64,000 nucleotides of DNA from Streptomyces durmitorensis. GTDB taxonomy: Bacteria > Actinomycetota > Actinomycetes > Streptomycetales > Streptomycetaceae. The first letter of the stretch is position 1. Each line of letters starts with the position of its first letter. The notes beneath the pieces are model-generated. The model did no database searches. It worked only from the letters and a program-made list of their open reading frames with translations, and had not been told where the DNA came from. This document shows positions 51,330-59,813 of the stretch, piece by piece. The translations under genes and the position numbers were made by a program. The stretch covers positions 8,060,001 through 8,124,000 of the forward strand of contig NZ_CP097289.1 in the NCBI RefSeq assembly GCF_023498005.1, in the 5' to 3' direction.

Positions 51330-53197
51330 TTGTCGGCTCCCTTCTTCTTGACGTAGTACCAGTCCTGCGGCGCGAAGGTGACGGTCGGGTTCTGGCCGAT
51401 GCCCCGCAAGTCGTTGCGGATCACGGAGACCTGGTAGGCGGGGTTGGGCATCCACATCACCGGGAGCTGCTCGGCGAGGTACTCGCCGTACGCGTGCATC
51501 GCCTTCATGTCGGGCGAGTACTGCACGGCGCGGATGATCCGGTCGGCCTTCTTGTCGCTGTAGTTGCCGAAGTTGGCGGATGCGCCGGTGGAGAAGAGCT
51601 GCTCACCGCTGGGGTTGAGCGGGTAGTACCAGCTGCCCGCCGTCCCGAAGAACGACATGTCCCAGTCGCAGCCGGGGTCCTTGGCCTTGCAGGGCACGGA
51701 GTTGCCGAGCACCGAGTTCAGCGGCTGCTGGCGCACGGTGAGGTCGATCCCGCCCTTGGAGAGCGAGGACTTGAGCTCCTGCATCATGTTCGTCGTCTCG
51801 GTGGAGCCCGACTGGGAGAGCAGGGTGAGTTCGAGCGGAGCGTTCTTCGCGATGCCCTTGCCGCACGCGTCGGCGCCCGTTCCGGGGCGTAGGCACCGTG
51901 CGGTGCCGTCCACCGTCCTCCAGCCGTGCTCGCTGAGCAGCCGCTGAGCCTTCTTCACGTCGAAGGGGTACTGGTTCTTCTCCATCGCCTCGGACAGGTA
52001 CTGGCTCTTCGGTGTCACCGGCACAGGACCGAGCGTCGGTGTCGCGCTGCCCTGCCAGATGACGTCGCTCATCGCCTTCTGGTCGACGAGATGCTGCATC
52101 GCCCGGCGGATGTAGAGCTGGTCCATCATCGGGCCCGCGTGCGTGGAGTTGAAGTTGTAGACGATGTACGTCGCCGCCCAGCCCTCCCAGGGGTCGGTGC
52201 GGTAGCCCTTCTCCTCGAACTTCTCCTTCTGCGCCATCACCGACGGCGGGATGTAGCCGTAGTCGACGCCTCCCGAACGCAGCACGTTGTACTCGGAGTC
52301 GGCGGTGGTGAAGGGCTTGAAGACGACCTTGTCGAGGTGCGGGCGCTGCGACGTGGGGCCGGTGTACTTCTCGTTCGGGACGATGGTGACCTGGCCGCTG
52401 TCGCGCCAGCCCGCCAGCTTCCAGGGGCCGTTGACCGTCTTCCACAGCGGGTCGGAGCCGTACGAGCCCAGGCTCTTGGCGTGCCGCGTGAGCCGCGCGA
52501 AGACGGTCTTGGCGCCGTCCTTGGTGCGGTCCCAGTCGCCGACCTCGCCGCCGTCGGTCCTGGCGTCCCAGGCGTGCTGGGGCAGGGCCCGCATCAGAGT
52601 GAGCTGGTTGGCGGTGAACCAGTCGGGGTTGTACGCGCGGCTCAGGTGCAGGCGCACGGTGTGGTCGTCGACCGTCTCGAAGCGCTTGACGTTGTCGGGC
52701 ATCGTGCCGACCGAGTAGTTGCCCCAGCTCGCCTTGTTGGCCTTGACGAGGTTGAACCAGAACTCGATGTCGCGTGAGGTGACCGGCTTTCCGTCGGACC
52801 ACTTCACGCCCTCGCGCAGCGGCACCGTCACGGTCTTGTTGCCGTCGCTGAACCTCGGCTTCCCGCCGAGCGTGCTCGGGCCGTGCGTGGTCAGCTCGCC
52901 CTTGTCCTGCACGGCGTCGTACACCGGCATGAAGAGCAGCGACTGGATCCCGTAGTTGTACGAGGCGCCGTAGCCGGGGGCGCCGATCGGGAAGATCCAG
53001 TTCGGCGTCGCGGCGGGCTGCAGCGCCATCGTGGCGGTGCCGCCCTCGACCGGGGTGCCGCCGGTGGGGCCCATGTCGACGCGGCCGCCCTCCTTCGTGC
53101 AGCCGGTCACTGCCGTGAGGGCGAGCGCGGCGACGGACGCCGCCGCGGCTATGAGAGCGCGGCGCCGCGCGCGGGGACATGATCGCCTTGAGCGCAT
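51326..53197 (-). CDS. Peptide-type ABC transporter substrate-binding lipoprotein
   Basis: A 623-aa family 5 solute-binding protein. An Arg-rich start and hydrophobic stretch lead to the lipobox AVTGC. VTVPLREGVKWSDGKPVTSR is the family signature. At 623 residues it is longer than DppA (about 535), in the range of oligopeptide binders. The ATG at 53197 follows GGAGG; the upstream in-frame region lacks signal-like sequence. It is the first gene of the importer operon and is divergent from a ROK regulator, which probably controls it. Confidence 0.95.
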   Translation of the reverse strand: MRSRRSCPRARRRALIAAAASVAALALTAVTGCTKEGGRVDMGPTGGTPVEGGTATMALQPAATPNWIFPIGAPGYGASYNYGIQSLLFMPVYDAVQDKGELTTHGPSTLGGKPRFSDGNKTVTVPLREGVKWSDGKPVTSRDIEFWFNLVKANKASWGNYSVGTMPDNVKRFETVDDHTVRLHLSRAYNPDWFTANQLTLMRALPQHAWDARTDGGEVGDWDRTKDGAKTVFARLTRHAKSLGSYGSDPLWKTVNGPWKLAGWRDSGQVTIVPNEKYTGPTSQRPHLDKVVFKPFTTADSEYNVLRSGGVDYGYIPPSVMAQKEKFEEKGYRTDPWEGWAATYIVYNFNSTHAGPMMDQLYIRRAMQHLVDQKAMSDVIWQGSATPTLGPVPVTPKSQYLSEAMEKNQYPFDVKKAQRLLSEHGWRTVDGTARCLRPGTGADACGKGIAKNAPLELTLLSQSGSTETTNMMQELKSSLSKGGIDLTVRQQPLNSVLGNSVPCKAKDPGCDWDMSFFGTAGSWYYPLNPSGEQLFSTGASANFGNYSDKKADRIIRAVQYSPDMKAMHAYGEYLAEQLPVMWMPNPAYQVSVIRNDLRGIGQNPTVTFAPQDWYYVKKKGADK

Positions 53198-53402
53198 GGC
53201 GAAGGGCCTCCAAGGATGCGAGAGCCGGACCGTGCCGGAGATCGACGGGCGGCGCCTGAACGCTAGGTCTGGCGACAAAATCAAGTCAAGAGCTTCGTTC
53301 GGCAAGAAGTCTCAAAATCGGGAGGGTCTGGCCAACTTGCTTTGAGTGGACTTAGTGTTCGTCTCGATGTCGAACGAACTGATCGAAGCAACTGGGGGCG
53401 GC
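53198..53402. promoter_or_regulatory. Divergent control region of importer operon and ROK gene
   Basis: About 200 bp with a central AT-richer stretch (53270-53370). AAGTCAAGAGCTT on one side and GCTTTGAGTGGACTT on the other form a loose, widely spaced inverted repeat that might bind the ROK regulator. I see no perfect palindrome. Confidence 0.35.
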
Positions 53403-54614
53403 ATGGCCGGTACACCGCACGGCGAACCGGGGTCGGCGCAGCACATCCTGCAGCTGGTCTCCTCGGGCGCCGCCTCCTCCCGGGCCGATCTCGTACGGGA
53501 GCTGGGGCTCGCCCCCTCCACCGTGTCGCTGCGCGTGCAGGAACTCGTCAGCGCCGGCGTGCTCACCGAGTCCGGCGAGGGCGCCTCACGCGGAGGCCGC
53601 CGGCCCCGGCTGCTCCAAGTCCACGCGCAGGGCGGCGTCGCACTCGCCGCCGACCTCGGCAGCCACCACGCGCGCATCGGCGTCGTCGACCTCGGCGGCA
53701 CGGTCCTCGACGCCGTCGACCTGCCGCACGACATCACCGCGGGCCCCGAGTCCGCCGTCGACTGGCTCTGCGGCCAGGTCGCCGACATGGGCGCCCGCCA
53801 GCGCGAGGCGGGCCGCGCCGTCCGCGCCCTCGGAGTCGCCTTCCCCGGCCCCGTGCAGCCCGCCGAGGGCCGCGTCCTGAGCCCGTCCCGCATGCCGGGC
53901 TGGCACCGCTACCCGCTGCGCGACGTCCTCGCCGAACGGCTCGGCATCCCCGTCACCGTCGACAACGACGCCACGATGATGGCCGTCGGCGAGCACCGCA
54001 CCGCACGCCCCGGCCTCGACCACATGGTCGTCGTCAAGGCGGGCCGCGGCATCGGCAGCGGGGTCATCGTGGCGGGGCGCCCGCACGACGGCGCCAACGG
54101 CTCCGCGGGCGACATCAGTCACGTACGCATCGAGGCGGCGGGCGACCGCCCGTGCAGCTGCGGGAACATCGGCTGTCTGGAGACCGTGGCCAGCGGCGCC
54201 GCCCTGATCCGCGAACTCGCCGCCCAGGGCGTCGAGGTGGAGGACACCACCGAACTCCTGCGCCTCGTCGCCGACGGCGACCCGCAGGCCACCACCCTCG
54301 TCCGCACCGCGGGACGGCACATCGGCACGGTCCTGTCCGTCGTCGTGAACTTCTTCAACCCCCAGGCCGTCGCCCTCGGCGGTGTCCTGGCCACCGCCGA
54401 ACCGCTCGTCGCCGCCGTACGAGGCGTCCTCTACGAGCGCTGCCTGCCCCTGGCCACCGCGGACCTGGAGATCACCACCACCGTGACAGGGCGCGACGCG
54501 GGCCTCCTCGGCGCCGGACTCACCGCCCTGCGCCAGAACCTCCCCCACTCCCCGGCACCCCACTCCCCGGCACCCCAGGACCCGTCGTCCCAGGAAGAGA
54601 GCGCCCGCGCATGA
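53403..54614 (+). CDS. ROK-family transcriptional regulator
   Basis: A 403-aa protein with an N-terminal winged helix (AQHILQLVSSGAASSRADLV, LGLAPSTVSLRVQELVSAGV) and a C-terminal ROK sugar-kinase fold. The latter contains GVVDLGGTVLDAVD, VTVDNDATMMAVGEHR and the zinc site CSCGNIGCLETVAS. ROK regulators sense sugars or amino-sugar derivatives. ATG 53403 (after GGGGGCGGC) or 53367 are both possible. The C-terminus has a duplicated HSPAP. It is divergent from the ABC importer and overlaps the M81 peptidase gene by 4 bp, so it likely controls both. Confidence 0.9.
   Translation: MAGTPHGEPGSAQHILQLVSSGAASSRADLVRELGLAPSTVSLRVQELVSAGVLTESGEGASRGGRRPRLLQVHAQGGVALAADLGSHHARIGVVDLGGTVLDAVDLPHDITAGPESAVDWLCGQVADMGARQREAGRAVRALGVAFPGPVQPAEGRVLSPSRMPGWHRYPLRDVLAERLGIPVTVDNDATMMAVGEHRTARPGLDHMVVVKAGRGIGSGVIVAGRPHDGANGSAGDISHVRIEAAGDRPCSCGNIGCLETVASGAALIRELAAQGVEVEDTTELLRLVADGDPQATTLVRTAGRHIGTVLSVVVNFFNPQAVALGGVLATAEPLVAAVRGVLYERCLPLATADLEITTTVTGRDAGLLGAGLTALRQNLPHSPAPHSPAPQDPSSQEESARA
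54546..54575 (+). repeat. 15-bp tandem duplication near the ROK C-terminus
   Basis: CACTCCCCGGCACCC is repeated exactly (54546-54560, 54561-54575), duplicating HSPAP in the disordered tail about 40 bases before the stop codon. Confidence 0.9.
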
Positions 54615-56206
54615 CCGGCACGACCACCCCCACGACGAACCAGCGTCGCCTCCGCATCGGCATCGGCGGCATCGGCATCGAGTCCTCCACCTTCTGCCCG
54701 CACCGCTCCACCACCGACGACTTCCGTCAGACCCGCGGCCAGGACCTCCTGGACCGCTACACCTGGACCCGGCCGGACTCGGACCTGGCCCGCACGGTCG
54801 AGTGGGTGCCCCTCCTGCACGCGACCTCGCTGCCCGGCGGCCCGGTGGAGGCCGAGTCGTACCTGGTCCTCAAGGACGAACTGGTCACGCGCATACGGGA
54901 GTCGGGCCCCCTGGACGGTCTCGTCTACGACATCCACGGCGCGATGAGCGTCGTCGGCCTGACCGATGCCGAGGCCGATCTGACGGAAGCCGTCCGCGCC
55001 GCGCTCGACGCCGTCGGCACCCCCGACGGGGGCCGCCCCATGATGTCGACCGCCATGGACCTGCACGGCAACGTCTCGCGCCGGTTCGCCGAGCCGATCG
55101 ACCTGCTCACCGCCCACCGCCTCGCCCCGCACGAGGACGCCTGGGAGACCCGCGAGCGCGCCGCGCGCAATCTCGTGCGCTGCCTGCGCGAGGGCACCCG
55201 GCCGCACCGCGCCTGGGTGCAGGTGCCGGTGCTCCTGCCCGGCGAGAAGACCAGCACCCGCCTGGAGCCCGCCAAATCCCTCTACGCCTCGCTCGCCGAC
55301 ATCGAGCAGCTGCCCGGCATCCTCGACGCGGCGATGTGGGTCGGCTACGCCTGGGCGGACGAACCGCGCTGCAAGGCCGCGATCGTCGTCACCGGGGAAG
55401 ACGCCGAACTTGCCGCCGCCGAGGCCGAGAAGCTTGCCCGCCGCTACTGGGACGCGCGCCGCGACTTCCTCTTCGTCGGCCCCACCGGCGGCGCCGAGGA
55501 GTGCATCGCCCAGGCGGTGGCCTCGACGAAGCGGCCCTTCCTGATCAGCGACTCCGGCGACAACCCCACGGCGGGCGGCGCCGGCGACCTGGCGTACATG
55601 CTGGGCAAGCTCCTGGAGAACGACGCGATCCGCTCCGGGAAGGTCACCGCGGTCCACCCCGGCATCACCGACCCCGTCGCCGTCGCCCGCTGCTTCGAAG
55701 CGGGAGTGGGCGCCGAGGTCGCCCTGAGCGTCGGCGGCAAGGTCGACGCGAACCACGGGGGCCCCTACGAACTCACGGGCACCGTCGTGGCGTTGCAGCG
55801 CGCGGCCGAGCAGAAGGACCGGGCGGAGGGCGGCGCGTACGACCGGGGCGTCGACATGGCGGCCGTGAAGACCGGCGGCGTGACCGTGATCCTGGTCGAG
55901 CGGCGCAAGCCCTTCCACACCCTCGCGGACTTCATGGGACCGGCGGACGGCGGCCTCGGCGTCGACCCGCGCACCTTCGACCTGGTCGTGGTCAAGATCG
56001 GCTATCTGGAGCCCGAGCTCCATGACATGGCCGCCGACTGGCTCCTCGCCCTCACCCCGGGCGGCGTCGACCAGGACCTGCTGCGGCTCGGTCACCACCG
56101 GGTGGAGCGCCCGCTGTACCCGTTCGACGAGGACGCGTACGACGACGGGGGCGAGGGCGGGGACGGCCCCGTCCTGAGGGCGGCCCGGCTGACGCCGCTC
56201 GCCTGA
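54611..56206 (+). CDS. M81-family metallopeptidase (MlrC-like)
   Basis: A 531-aa protein of the M81/MlrC family. It opens with RIGIGGIGIESSTFCPHRST and continues with VYDIHGAMSVVGLTDAEADL, MSTAMDLHGNVSRRF and LTAHRLAPHEDAWETRERA, which hold the metal-binding His and Asp residues. ISDSGDNPTAGGAGDLAYML and FDLVVVKIGYLEPELHDMA mark the C-terminal half. The prototype MlrC degrades linearised microcystin peptides; other members occur with peptide importers. Translational coupling to ROK and divergence from the importer suggest intracellular breakdown of the imported peptide-like compound. Confidence 0.93.
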   Translation: MTGTTTPTTNQRRLRIGIGGIGIESSTFCPHRSTTDDFRQTRGQDLLDRYTWTRPDSDLARTVEWVPLLHATSLPGGPVEAESYLVLKDELVTRIRESGPLDGLVYDIHGAMSVVGLTDAEADLTEAVRAALDAVGTPDGGRPMMSTAMDLHGNVSRRFAEPIDLLTAHRLAPHEDAWETRERAARNLVRCLREGTRPHRAWVQVPVLLPGEKTSTRLEPAKSLYASLADIEQLPGILDAAMWVGYAWADEPRCKAAIVVTGEDAELAAAEAEKLARRYWDARRDFLFVGPTGGAEECIAQAVASTKRPFLISDSGDNPTAGGAGDLAYMLGKLLENDAIRSGKVTAVHPGITDPVAVARCFEAGVGAEVALSVGGKVDANHGGPYELTGTVVALQRAAEQKDRAEGGAYDRGVDMAAVKTGGVTVILVERRKPFHTLADFMGPADGGLGVDPRTFDLVVVKIGYLEPELHDMAADWLLALTPGGVDQDLLRLGHHRVERPLYPFDEDAYDDGGEGGDGPVLRAARLTPLA

Positions 56207-56304
56207 AGAACCCGGTGATCGCCTGATGAGAAGGGGCTTCACCGGCCAGAACGGTTCTGCGAGGGTGATCCCTTCGAGCCGCGAACCCGCCCGGAGGAGC
56301 CCCC

Positions 56305-57135
56305 GTGAAGCGTGCCGCCACCCTGTCCGCCCTGGTCTGTCTGCTCGCCGTCACGGCTGCCGCGCCCGCGTCCCCCGACGCCGGGCGCGGCAAGGACCGC
56401 CACCACGGCAGCCTGCTGGACTCCGTGCCCAAGACGGGCATCCTGAAGGTGTGCACCACGGGCGACTACCGCCCGTTCACCCACCTCGACCCCGCCGACG
56501 GCACATACAGCGGCGTCGACATCAAGATGGCCGAGGACCTGGCGAAAAGTCTGGAAGCCAAGCCCACGTACGTGGCCACCACCTGGGCGAACCTGACCAA
56601 GGACGTCGCGGCGGGCCGCTGCGACATCGCGGTCGGCGGCGTCTCCATCACCCTGCCGCGCGCCCGCCAGGTCTACTTCAGCGAGCCGACCCGCGAGGAC
56701 GGCAAGACGCCGATCATCCGCTGCGCCGACAAGGAGAAGTTCGGCGAGGGCACACTCAAGGACATCGACAAGACGGGCACCACCGTCATCGTCAATCCCG
56801 GTGGCACGAACGAGCAGTTCGCACGCGCCCACATCAAGCAGGCCACGATCAAGCAGCACCCCGAGAACACCACGATCTTCCAGGAGATCATCGAGGGCCG
56901 CGCGGACGTGATGATGACGGACGCGAGCGAGACCCGCTACCAGGCCAAGATCCACCCCGAACTCTGCTCCCTGCACCCGGAGAAGCCCTTCACCTTCTCC
57001 GAGAAGGCCTACGCACTGCCGCGCGGGGACGAGGAATTCAAGGAGTACGTCGACCAGTTCACGCACCTGGCGACGCACGACGGGACGTACGCCGAGTACG
57101 AGGCCGAGTGGATGGGCACCCCCTCGGGTTCCTAG
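56305..57135 (+). CDS. Secreted periplasmic-binding-fold protein resembling cyclohexadienyl dehydratase (PheC)
   Basis: A 276-aa exported protein with a Sec signal peptide (LSALVCLLAVTAAAPAS), no lipobox, and a type II solute-binding fold. Compared with Pseudomonas aeruginosa PheC, as I remember it, the resemblance is close: VCTTGDYRPFTHLD, DGKTPIIRC, VIVNPGGTNEQFARA, HPENTTIFQEIIEG, DVMMTDASET, HPELCSLHPEKPF. PheC converts prephenate to phenylpyruvate and arogenate to phenylalanine. An ordinary amino-acid-binding protein is the alternative, but no permease is nearby. The GTG at 56305 follows GGAGGAGCCCCC. Confidence 0.65.
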   Translation: MKRAATLSALVCLLAVTAAAPASPDAGRGKDRHHGSLLDSVPKTGILKVCTTGDYRPFTHLDPADGTYSGVDIKMAEDLAKSLEAKPTYVATTWANLTKDVAAGRCDIAVGGVSITLPRARQVYFSEPTREDGKTPIIRCADKEKFGEGTLKDIDKTGTTVIVNPGGTNEQFARAHIKQATIKQHPENTTIFQEIIEGRADVMMTDASETRYQAKIHPELCSLHPEKPFTFSEKAYALPRGDEEFKEYVDQFTHLATHDGTYAEYEAEWMGTPSGS

Positions 57136-57198
57136 CCAGGGGTTTCCCTGAGCCCGCCCCCGATGTCCGGGCGGCGCGGCCGTCCTACCTTCCTGGGC

Positions 57199-58710
57199 AT
57201 GGCTTCCTTCCGTGAACGGTGCATCCACAGCCGGCAGGGTGGTCGGCTCGCCTCGACCACCACCGCCGACATTGACGAGCTCGTGGCCGGGCTCAAGGAC
57301 CGGCCGCGCGTCGTGCTGCACTTCCACGGTGGACTCATCGACGACACGCTGGGGTTCGCCACCGCCGAGCGGCTCACGCCCGTGTACGAGGCGGCCGGCG
57401 CCGATCCCGTCTTCTTCGTGTGGAGCAGCGGACTCCTGGAGACCCTGCGGGGCAACCTTCCGCAGATCCTGAACGAGAGCGTCTTCCGTACGCTGCTCAA
57501 CCGCGTCACCCGCTACGCCACCGGCACCGTCTTCCGGCAGCCGGGACAGCGCGCCCTCGGGGTGGTGGCCACCCCTTCCCCGAGGGCGGTAGCAGCCGAA
57601 CTCGCCCAGGTGCGGGCGGGGCAGGAGCCGTACGCGCGGCTGACCGCGCCGCCGGACGTGCCGCCGCTGAGCGAGGCCGAGCAGAAGCAGATCGCCGCCG
57701 AACTCTCGGCGGACACCGAACTGGCCGAGCGCACCCGGGAGATCGTGAACTCGGTGGTGCCACCCGCCCAGGTCCACCCCACAGAGCCGGTCGCCGCGGC
57801 GCGAGAAGTCATCGGGGGGCGTGCCGCGGCGGCCACACTGATGTCACCCGACGTCGTGGCCGATCTCGCGGCCAGGGCGGGCACGGGGGAACGTGCCCTG
57901 GTGAGCACCGCGTTGGTCGTGCGCAAGACCGTGCGGGTGGTGGCCGCCGTCGTGGGCCGCTTCCGGCAGCGCAACGACCACGGCCTCTATCCGACGGTCG
58001 TCGAGGAGATCCTGCGCGAGTTCTACCTCGCCAACGCGGGCGCCGCGATCTGGGGCGCGATGAAGCGGCAGACCGCCGACACGTTCACCGCCGCGGGCGA
58101 CGAGGTCCGCGCCGGACGGTACTTCCTCGACCGGTTCGCCGAGCTGCTCGCCTCCGGCACCCGCCCCCAGGTGACCGTGGTCGGCCACAGCGCGGGCGCC
58201 GTGTTCATCTCCAACCTCCTCGACGACCTCGCGCGCAGGCGCGCCGAGGACGACGACCCCCTCCCCGCCGACTTCCGGCTGCGGGACGTGGTGCTCCTCG
58301 CACCCGCCTGCACGGTGGCTCAACTGGCGCCCGTGGTCCGCCGCCAGGCCGAACTCTTCGACCGGTTCCGGATGTTCACCATGACCGACGCGGCCGAGCA
58401 GGCCGACCACCTGGTGCCGTTCCTGTATCCGAGGTCCTTGCTCTACTTCATCTCCGGAGTCCTGGAGCGCGGGCCCGCCCAGCGGTCCGTCGTCACACCG
58501 ATCGCGGGCATGCAGCACTGGTACCTCGACCCCGCCGCCACGGGACCCGAATCCGACGACCTGCGCGGCTTCCTGCGGGCGGACCCCGCCCGCACGGTCT
58601 GGTCGCCCGGCGACGTCGGCCCCGGTCTGCGCGCGGGGGCGCGCAGCCACGTCGCGTTCGACGACGACCCGCAGGTCCTCGCGAGCGTGGCCGCCATGCT
58701 CGCCGACTGA
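57199..58710 (+). CDS. Alpha/beta-hydrolase-fold protein in the caspase operon
   Basis: A 503-aa protein. RVVLHFHGGLIDDTLGFATA near the N-terminus gives an oxyanion-type HGG, and TVVGHSAGAVFISNLLDDLA carries a GxSxG nucleophile (Ser331). VVLLAPACTVAQL follows, and a late SHVAFDDDPQVLASV could supply His. About 190 residues between the first strand and the nucleophile form a large helical insertion. There is no signal peptide. The product is a predicted serine hydrolase (esterase, lipase or protease) of unknown substrate. ATG 57199 is likely; ATG 57163 is also in frame. The caspase gene starts 32 bp downstream. Confidence 0.75.
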   Translation: MASFRERCIHSRQGGRLASTTTADIDELVAGLKDRPRVVLHFHGGLIDDTLGFATAERLTPVYEAAGADPVFFVWSSGLLETLRGNLPQILNESVFRTLLNRVTRYATGTVFRQPGQRALGVVATPSPRAVAAELAQVRAGQEPYARLTAPPDVPPLSEAEQKQIAAELSADTELAERTREIVNSVVPPAQVHPTEPVAAAREVIGGRAAAATLMSPDVVADLAARAGTGERALVSTALVVRKTVRVVAAVVGRFRQRNDHGLYPTVVEEILREFYLANAGAAIWGAMKRQTADTFTAAGDEVRAGRYFLDRFAELLASGTRPQVTVVGHSAGAVFISNLLDDLARRRAEDDDPLPADFRLRDVVLLAPACTVAQLAPVVRRQAELFDRFRMFTMTDAAEQADHLVPFLYPRSLLYFISGVLERGPAQRSVVTPIAGMQHWYLDPAATGPESDDLRGFLRADPARTVWSPGDVGPGLRAGARSHVAFDDDPQVLASVAAMLAD

Positions 58711-58742
58711 ACGGCGCGAGGCTGAACGAGGGGGAGAGTCCG

Positions 58743-59813
58743 ATGAACGACCTGCATTACGCCGTGGTCGTCGGCATCAACCGTTATCCGGCCATCGGTG
58801 ACCTGCAGGCCGCGCGGGGTGATGCGGTCCGGTTCCGTGAGTGGCTCGTCGACCCCAAGGGAGGCGATGTGCCCGAAGGCAACGTCACGCTGGTGACCGC
58901 CACCGAGGAGCAGGAGCGCACCGCGGACTTCATGACGGCCGTACCGACCAGGGAGAACGTCGACCTGGCGCTCTACCGGACGAACATCGCGGTCCAGCGG
59001 GCGATCGAGGACCGGCCCGAGGAGGAGTGGGAGGCCGCCAGGCAGCGGACCCGGCTCTACTTCTTCCTCGCGGGGCACGGCTTCATGACGCCCCCCAACA
59101 GCACCGCACTGCTCATGGCCAACGCCGCGTTCGACCTCCTGGGCAATCACCTCGCCGTGGGCCAGTACCTGGACTGGTACGAGTCGTCGTCGCCGTTCCG
59201 CGAGATCGTCTGCTTCGCGGACTGCTGCCGCACGAGCAACGGCAACGGCTCGGTCTTCCCCTTCGGGCCGCCCTTCACCACCACCGTGGGGGCGCTCGAG
59301 AAGGTCGACTGCTTCGTCGGGTACGCCACTTCGCAAGGCGACCCCGCCTACGAGGAGCAGAACCCCGACCCCGACCTCGCGCGCGGGCACTTCACGACCG
59401 CGCTCCTGGACGGTCTCGGCGGGCGCAGCGTCACCCGCAAGGGGCTCATCACCTCCGACAGCCTCGCGGACTACGTCGTACGGCATGTGGAGGACCGCAC
59501 CCGGCACCTGCTGGTCCCGCAGCAGCCCAGGTTCGTCAAGGGCAGCGCCCCGATGGTCTTCGTGCGGGACGTGGAGAACGGGATGCCCTTCGTCACGCTG
59601 CGCTTCCCGGAGGGGTTCCGGGGCTGGGTGCAGCTGCGCGGCGGCGACCCCGACGAGCCGCCGCTGAGGTGGCACGTCGACGCCGCGGAGCACGTCGAGA
59701 AGCTCGCTCCCGGCCTGTACCGGGTCACGCCGGAGAGCTGGGCGGCGGACGACTTCCAGAACGCTGGATTCTTCGAGGTAATGACGGGCGGTGGGAATGG
59801 TGTCCAGCTCTGA
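58743..59813 (+). CDS. Caspase-fold cysteine protease (peptidase C14)
   Basis: A 356-aa protein. The caspase p20-like part begins LHYAVVVGINRYPAIGDLQA (ARGDAVRFREWLVD follows). The catalytic His112 is in YFFLAGHGFMTPPN and the cysteine in EIVCFADCCRTSNG; by the DxC pattern Cys162 is the nucleophile. DLARGHFTTALLDGLGG is the conserved C-terminal helix region. Residues from about 275 form a beta domain (VTLRFPEGFRGWVQLRGG, KLAPGLYRVTP). There is no signal peptide and no death-fold adaptor. GGGGGAG precedes the ATG. The operon partners are probably its regulators or substrates. Confidence 0.88.
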   Translation: MNDLHYAVVVGINRYPAIGDLQAARGDAVRFREWLVDPKGGDVPEGNVTLVTATEEQERTADFMTAVPTRENVDLALYRTNIAVQRAIEDRPEEEWEAARQRTRLYFFLAGHGFMTPPNSTALLMANAAFDLLGNHLAVGQYLDWYESSSPFREIVCFADCCRTSNGNGSVFPFGPPFTTTVGALEKVDCFVGYATSQGDPAYEEQNPDPDLARGHFTTALLDGLGGRSVTRKGLITSDSLADYVVRHVEDRTRHLLVPQQPRFVKGSAPMVFVRDVENGMPFVTLRFPEGFRGWVQLRGGDPDEPPLRWHVDAAEHVEKLAPGLYRVTPESWAADDFQNAGFFEVMTGGGNGVQL

